Assembly (NCBI GenBank): GCA_002424525.1
Contig: DIKJ01000180.1
Span: 1 to 11,819 of the forward strand
Length of the DNA stretch: 11,819 nucleotides
Reading direction: 5' to 3'
From: Bacteroidales bacterium UBA5621
GTDB lineage: Bacteria; Bacteroidota; Bacteroidia; Bacteroidales; VadinHA17
Part shown: positions 7,985 to 11,819 of the stretch, one piece after another
How the letters are laid out: each line of letters begins with the position of its first letter
Position numbering within the stretch: position 1 is the stretch's first letter
Made by a program: the position numbers and the translations under genes
The notes under the pieces: model-generated
Databases searched by the model: none
What the model was told of the DNA's origin: nothing
The model's input: the letters and a program-made list of their open reading frames with translations, nothing else

Positions 7985-9159
7985 TGTATTTTCCCCCTTA
8001 ATGCTTCAGTTGGATTCATCTTCGCAATTCTTCTTGATGGCCAGTAACTTACCACAGTAGTTACGAGCAGGACCAGGAGTACAGTGGATACCACCAGCCC
8101 GGCACTGTAAACAGGATACAGAGTCTGGGCGATCGCCATTCCAAAATCGCTGGCATCCACAGGCATTGTCCATCCGGCTTTTGCCTGCCATGCAAGAAAG
8201 GGCAATCCGTATGCCGCCGAAAGTAAGGCAGCAAAGACAGCATACATAGCTCCCTCAACGGTGAAAAGGCCGACAACCTGCCTGCGGGTATAGCCAAGAG
8301 CAACATAAGTGCCGATCTCCTTCTGCCTCCGGAAAATGGAAAGCACCTGCGTATCAAATATTGCCAGCATGGCAAGCAGCAGCAGCACTGCATAGAGGAC
8401 CGACTGACCCGTGGTCTTCATTTTGATCATTTCATCAACCTGGGCTGTAAGAACTTCTTTTGGCCTGTGTGTCCAGCCAGGCACGTCAACTACCGGAGTT
8501 TCACTGTTCCTGTATGTAAGGATTGTTGCCTCTCCCTCAAGGCCCATCATCGACTGCAGCCTGTCAAGAGGAATGTAGACCTGGCCCTGGTCGACAGCCG
8601 GTACACTAACGGTAAAGATTTCGGTGATAAGGATCTCAGCGGCATCGAAGGTGCCCTGATTGTCGCGCCATTGAATGGTGACCCTGTCTCCGATGCCTGC
8701 TTTCAGGTTTCTTGCCATCAGCGATCCGATAATTGAGGGAATCGCATCCGTCATCACAGTGTCAAGCTTATGGGCGGGAAGCATAAAAATGCTCTGTTTT
8801 GGGTTGATCCCCTTGATCATTATAGATTGAATGCGTCCCTGTGGATATATTGTACCCTGTGAGATCAGGTAAGGTTCCATGTCACCCTTTTCTATCTCAC
8901 TCCGGAACTCACCGGGTATTGGTGAATGGCTGTCGCTGAACGTGAAAGGATCATAAGGGTCATAAGCCTCGTGCCAGTACTGTCCGCCTCCTATTTCCCA
9001 GTTGGTCATGTCTGTTTTTGCCTGCTGATCCCATCCTGACATCACTCCCTTCAGCCAGATAATTATTACGAACGAAAAAGAGAGGACAATTACGTTCAGC
9101 CAGGTCCGCAGTCCGGCTCCGATAAGGTTCCGGAATGCCAGTTTGATTGCCAGTTTCAT
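7981..9159 (-). CDS. FtsX-type ABC transporter permease (first of pair)
   Basis: A 392-residue inner-membrane permease of the same four-helix type. TM1 is about 19-38, the periplasmic domain about 40-250, TM2 about 253-275, TM3 about 300-325 and TM4 about 350-373. The coupling helix is RRQKEIGTYVALGYTRRQV (278-296). The C-terminal WPSRRIAKMNPTEALRGK (373-390) is the classic end of MacB/LolC-type permeases. The periplasmic domain starts with an unusual aromatic, Tyr/Asp-rich patch (GGGQYWHEAYDPYDP, 57-71) not matched in the partner permease. It begins 11 bases after the ATPase stop, with AGGA very close to the ATG. It should pair with the next permease and two copies of the ATPase. Confidence 0.9.
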   Translation of the reverse strand: MKLAIKLAFRNLIGAGLRTWLNVIVLSFSFVIIIWLKGVMSGWDQQAKTDMTNWEIGGGQYWHEAYDPYDPFTFSDSHSPIPGEFRSEIEKGDMEPYLISQGTIYPQGRIQSIMIKGINPKQSIFMLPAHKLDTVMTDAIPSIIGSLMARNLKAGIGDRVTIQWRDNQGTFDAAEILITEIFTVSVPAVDQGQVYIPLDRLQSMMGLEGEATILTYRNSETPVVDVPGWTHRPKEVLTAQVDEMIKMKTTGQSVLYAVLLLLAMLAIFDTQVLSIFRRQKEIGTYVALGYTRRQVVGLFTVEGAMYAVFAALLSAAYGLPFLAWQAKAGWTMPVDASDFGMAIAQTLYPVYSAGLVVSTVLLVLLVTTVVSYWPSRRIAKMNPTEALRGKIQ

Positions 9160-9170
9160 ATTCCTGATGA

Positions 9171-9869
9171 TTAGTTGGATATAATAACATCATTGTCCAC
9201 CCTGCCGTCAAGGAGGAAGATTTTACGGCGCAGATAACTTATTACTTTATCGTCGTGCGTAGCAAACAGGAAGGATGTTTTTAATTCCCTGTTAAGGCTC
9301 ACCATGGTTTTGAGTATGTTATGGGAGTTGGCTGCATCGAGATTTGCCGTGGGTTCATCGGCCAGTACGAGTGAAGGTTTCTTCACCATGGCCCTCGCGA
9401 TGGCCACCCTCTGGCATTCCCCTCCGGAGAGCTGAGGGGGCTTCGATTTAATCTTGTCGTTAAGGCCCACCCAATCAAGCGCATCTGTTACCATTTTCTT
9501 CCTTTCAGTAGCTGAGTATTTCAGCAATAACAGCGGGAACTCAACGTTCTCGTAAACAGTGTGAACGGCGAAGAGGTTGTAGCTCTGGAAGATGAATCCC
9601 AGGCTCTCCTTGCGAAGCCGGGCTGCCTCTCCTGCGCTTAGCGCCCCGATCGATCGCCCCAGAACCGTTACTGAACCCTCCGTCGGCACATCGAGCGAGC
9701 CAATTATATTAAGAAGAGTAGTCTTGCCCGATCCGCTGGGACCTATAAGCCCTGCAAACTCCCCCTGTCCCAGTGAGAGCTTTATGCCGTTGAGTGCGGT
9801 GAATTCGCCCTTACCCATGGGGAACCGCTTGACCAGGCTCTCAATTCTGATGATTTGCGAATTTTCCAT
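9171..9869 (-). CDS. ABC transporter ATP-binding protein, LolD/MacB family
   Basis: A 232-residue cytoplasmic ATPase with every catalytic motif intact: Walker A GPSGSGKT (43-50), Q-loop Q95, signature LSGGECQRVAIARA (147-160), Walker B LVLADE with E172, and switch His H205 in FATHD. The length, the ALNGIKLSLGQGEF start and the FIFQSYNLF segment place it in the LolD/MacB/FtsE group that powers FtsX-type permeases. The signature has Glu-Cys where relatives usually have Gln-Gln or Glu-Gln, which should not abolish activity. It sits 10 bases after the beta-barrel gene and directly before the two permeases it must energise. Confidence 0.95.
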   Translation of the reverse strand: MENSQIIRIESLVKRFPMGKGEFTALNGIKLSLGQGEFAGLIGPSGSGKTTLLNIIGSLDVPTEGSVTVLGRSIGALSAGEAARLRKESLGFIFQSYNLFAVHTVYENVEFPLLLLKYSATERKKMVTDALDWVGLNDKIKSKPPQLSGGECQRVAIARAMVKKPSLVLADEPTANLDAANSHNILKTMVSLNRELKTSFLFATHDDKVISYLRRKIFLLDGRVDNDVIISN

Positions 9870-9879
9870 TTTAAGATTA

Positions 9880-11013
9880 TTAATGATTAAAAACGAACAT
9901 TAGCTGTACACCTTTCCCTGCAAAAATGTTCTGTGAAGATGTTTGTGCAGGAAGCTGAAATAATTCCGGATTCCAGTATGCCATTACATAAAGAATGATA
10001 TTATCGAACTGCCTCTTCCAGTTAAGAAAGCTGTATAAGTTATTGGCAGTCCAGTTGTAATAAAAAATTACGCTTAGGTTATCGAACAGACCAACCGGAT
10101 AACTCAATGTCATCAGCGAAAATGTGGTCCGGTTGGAGAATGAAAATGGTTTCTCATCGAATGTGGCAAGCAATTGCTCGAAAGCCAGATATAATCCGTT
10201 GCCGAGTGCGAAAGTATAATCGATGCCGCTATTCAGTACCAGCTGATTTGTGAGAATTCCTATATCCCTGCTTTTATGAGTGAAGGAACCCTCAATCCAG
10301 ATACCTGTCAGGAGATCCCATTTTGCATCGAAGCCCACCCTGTTCTCGGGTATCTTTTCGAAAGGATATACAGGGAATCCCATACTCCTGCTGTCAGCTG
10401 TCCGGTGATGGTACGAAATTGCAGCTTCTCCTCCTGGGACAGGTACCTGGACCCTGCCTCCGAATTCGGGTATCTTACTGTTTGAGGGCACCAGCTCCCA
10501 GCCTCTTCTTGCCTCATTCCCATATAATCCCCACAGCCATACGCTTGAATTATTGAGGAAGTAGTACCTCGCCAGCAAGCCCCACACTCCGTCTGTCAGC
10601 TGAAGAGGGTCACGCGGATCCATCTGGTCAAACCACATCAGCGGTCTGAGCATCGATGCGGAGCCGAAGTTAAGCTTCTGCAGACCAAGCCTTATCTCAA
10701 GATGATTGGTGGTATACCTTATCCAGGCGCGGTAGGGCTTCAGGTTGCCGGATGCGGTAAGGGAGTCGAAGGGATGAACTCCTGCACTGCCGAAAATATT
10801 TGCGGAGAACTCGGTGTCGAACTTACCCTGCCGGCCGGAAGGTATACCAAAATTGATCTGGGGGATATATCTTATTCCACCCCAGAGAGGCAGGTCGCTT
10901 CCGGTACTGGCATTGGCCCACGACGACAGCTGGCCACTGAAGCGCAGGCTGTCCTGACCTGATATCAGGGATAAGGGAAACAATAGCAACAATATGAACA
11001 GGAACCTGGTCAT
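9880..11013 (-). CDS. Outer-membrane beta-barrel protein
   Basis: A 377-residue protein with a signal peptide and cleavage near ISG|QD (19/20). The mature chain is a run of short amphipathic strands with alternating hydrophobic and polar residues and girdles of Trp, Tyr and Phe, for example LEIRLGLQKLNFGSA, SSVWLWGLYGN and LSVIFYYNW. It ends in a strand with aromatic residues (VQLMFVFNH). It also contains MLRPLMWFDQMDPRDP, a plug- or loop-like segment seen in some porin-type barrels. I do not recognise a named family with certainty. Its position between the regulator and the ABC genes, with gaps of 6 and 10 bases, makes it the likely outer-membrane component of the transport system. No lipoprotein signal and no TonB box is apparent, which argues against a LolB-like or TonB-dependent role. 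Confidence 0.8.
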   Translation of the reverse strand: MTRFLFILLLLFPLSLISGQDSLRFSGQLSSWANASTGSDLPLWGGIRYIPQINFGIPSGRQGKFDTEFSANIFGSAGVHPFDSLTASGNLKPYRAWIRYTTNHLEIRLGLQKLNFGSASMLRPLMWFDQMDPRDPLQLTDGVWGLLARYYFLNNSSVWLWGLYGNEARRGWELVPSNSKIPEFGGRVQVPVPGGEAAISYHHRTADSRSMGFPVYPFEKIPENRVGFDAKWDLLTGIWIEGSFTHKSRDIGILTNQLVLNSGIDYTFALGNGLYLAFEQLLATFDEKPFSFSNRTTFSLMTLSYPVGLFDNLSVIFYYNWTANNLYSFLNWKRQFDNIILYVMAYWNPELFQLPAQTSSQNIFAGKGVQLMFVFNH

Positions 11014-11019
11014 CGGGTA

Positions 11020-11604
11020 TTAATCATGTTGAGAAATTCCGTAAGTAAAGAAATTTGCGAATTCAAGTATCAGTTGCTGCGGCGTGTCATATAATTTTAA
11101 AAGATTCTCATCGGTTAACATGGGTATGAGATGCTGTGTCAGGTAAAGAATGAATTCCGGTTTGAAATCTTTTCTGAACCAGCCTTTTTCCTGGGCATCT
11201 CGGAAAGATTTAATAATCTCATTCCATGATTTTTCAGTCAAATCTTCCACGAAAGCCTTCAGGCCGGTATCGTTGCTTTTATAGAAATCCATAAGAAATT
11301 CCCGGCTCATGTCGTTGGTCCCCTCCAGCTTCAGGGTAATTATGGCCTTAAGCTTATCGGAGGGAGGTATTTCGGAATTCATAAGTTTGTTGAATCTTTC
11401 TACACCGATTAAAATTTCTCTCTCATAAATCTTCCTGGCGAGGTCTATTTTATTTTCAAAAAACCGGTAAAAAGTCATTTTGCTCACTCCCGCTTCGCGG
11501 CAGATCTCATCCACATTTACTCTTCTGAACCCATATTTCCAGAAGAGTCTCCGGCCTGTTTCCATAATTGCCCTCTGTTTCGGGTTTTTATTTTCTGTTT
11601 CCAT
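11020..11604 (-). CDS. TetR-family transcriptional regulator
   Basis: A 194-residue DNA-binding protein of typical TetR length. The N-terminal helix-turn-helix domain spans about 10-57. The family signature runs from GRRLFWKYGF through VDEICREAGVSKMTFYRFF to ENKIDL, with the recognition helix at about 40-49. The C-terminal part is helical, rich in Phe and Leu, and should hold the ligand pocket. It is the first gene of the operon and ends 6 bases before the beta-barrel gene. TetR proteins placed this way usually repress their own operon and are released by a substrate of the exporter. No Shine-Dalgarno site is visible; the chosen ATG gives the usual short polar lead before helix 1. Confidence 0.92.
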   Translation of the reverse strand: METENKNPKQRAIMETGRRLFWKYGFRRVNVDEICREAGVSKMTFYRFFENKIDLARKIYEREILIGVERFNKLMNSEIPPSDKLKAIITLKLEGTNDMSREFLMDFYKSNDTGLKAFVEDLTEKSWNEIIKSFRDAQEKGWFRKDFKPEFILYLTQHLIPMLTDENLLKLYDTPQQLILEFANFFTYGISQHD

Positions 11605-11635
11605 GATCTGAAATTACAATAAGTGAATAATGATA

Positions 11636-11643
11636 CAAAAATA
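11636..11643 (-). promoter_or_regulatory. Candidate -7 element of the TetR/ABC operon promoter
   Basis: On the - strand this reads TATTTTTG, an exact match to the Bacteroidota -7 consensus TAnnTTTG. It would place the transcript start roughly 25 bases before the TetR ATG. No good TTTG -33 element is found at the usual distance, so this rests on one half of the promoter in very AT-rich DNA. Confidence 0.5.
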
Positions 11644-11654
11644 GTAATAAAATA

Positions 11655-11674
11655 TATAAATAGTATTATTTATA
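11655..11674. promoter_or_regulatory. Candidate TetR operator palindrome
   Basis: TATAAATA and TATTTATA are perfect 8-base inverted arms around the 4-base spacer GTAT. The palindrome lies just upstream of the candidate -7 element, where a bound repressor would cover the -33 region. The DNA is almost pure A/T, so a chance palindrome is quite possible. Confidence 0.35.
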
Positions 11675-11690
11675 AAAAAAAAACATCAGA

Positions 11691-11705
11691 AGATAAAAAA
11701 TATCT
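11691..11705. repeat. Short inverted repeat AGATA-A5-TATCT
   Basis: Five-base arms around five A residues, in the stretch between the operon promoter and the hairpin pair. It may be a second protein site or chance. TATCTG also recurs at 11701 and 11712. Confidence 0.25.
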
Positions 11706-11719
11706 GGAGTCTATCTGAA

Positions 11720-11741
11720 GCCGTCAGCTTCAGCTGACGGC
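11720..11741. repeat. REP-like hairpin 1
   Basis: A perfect 9-base stem, GCCGTCAGC and GCTGACGGC, closing a TTCA loop. It is GC-rich inside very AT-rich DNA and is not followed by a T-run on either strand, so it is not a standard terminator. It pairs with the hairpin at 11799, and the inward flank AATTGAGT is mirrored there. Confidence 0.7.
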
Positions 11742-11798
11742 AATTGAGTTATTTAAAAAAATTATTTGTAACAGAATCTCTCAATATTGCACTCAGTT

Positions 11799-11819
11799 GC
11801 CGTTGGCTTCAGCCAACGG
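11799..11819. repeat. REP-like hairpin 2 (cut by window end)
   Basis: GCCGTTGGC, loop TTCA, then GCCAACGG. The visible stem is 8 paired bases, and one further C beyond the window would complete a 9-base stem. The stem differs from hairpin 1 at three positions on each side, and all are compensated. The inward flank ACTCAGTT is the inverse of the flank of hairpin 1, so the two are arranged as an inverted pair. Confidence 0.65.

Noticed and set aside
6710..9869. MacAB-type tripartite drug efflux pump
   Set aside because: There is no HlyD/MacA adaptor and no TolC-like helical barrel; there are two separate permeases and a LolA-like protein instead.
11720..11741. Hairpin 1 as an intrinsic terminator
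   Set aside because: Neither strand has a T-run directly after the stem, and the hairpin lies upstream of the TetR operon and not after a visible gene.
11720..11819. The two hairpins as a CRISPR array
   Set aside because: There are only two units, in inverted orientation, with differing stems and a long AT-rich spacer; no cas gene is present.

Overview
The window looks like a chromosomal segment of a Bacteroidota member (probably an uncultured Bacteroidales-type organism). The reasons are a Gram-negative double-membrane gene set, weak or absent Shine-Dalgarno sequences before most starts, a TAnnTTTG-type promoter element, very AT-rich intergenic DNA against moderate-GC genes, and glycan-scavenging genes. 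This assignment is an inference from style and not from a marker gene.

Left block, + strand, 1-5055: a three-gene amino-sugar/glycan module. It holds a large secreted glycoside hydrolase family 2 enzyme that is cut off at its 5' end by the window, then N-acetylglucosamine-6-phosphate deacetylase (nagA), then a 12-helix major facilitator sugar permease. Gaps are 22 and 2 bases, so the three are almost certainly one operon. The hydrolase resembles the exo-beta-glucosaminidase / mannosylglycoprotein endo-beta-mannosidase branch of GH2. The simplest reading is that it trims a GlcNAc- or GlcN-containing glycan outside the cytoplasm, the permease imports the product, and NagA deacetylates GlcNAc-6-phosphate after a kinase encoded elsewhere has acted.

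Right block, - strand, 11604 down to 5083: a compact convergent operon. In order of transcription it encodes a TetR-family regulator, an outer-membrane beta-barrel protein with a signal peptide, a LolD/MacB-type ABC ATPase, two different FtsX-type permeases, a secreted LolA-like protein and an MscS-type mechanosensitive channel. Gaps are 6, 10 and 11 bases, then 4-base and 1-base overlaps, then 23 bases. The set has an ATPase and two permeases for the inner membrane, a periplasmic LolA-like carrier and an outer-membrane barrel, with no HlyD-type adaptor. It therefore reads as a dedicated Lol-like trans-envelope lipid or lipoprotein transport system under its own TetR control. This is the most interesting system in the window, and its substrate cannot be told from sequence.

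Right edge, 11605-11819: non-coding. It holds the probable promoter of the TetR operon, an 8-4-8 palindrome that could be the TetR operator, and a pair of inverted hairpins with compensatory stem differences. The pair looks like a REP/REPIN-type repeat, and the second hairpin is cut one base short by the window end.
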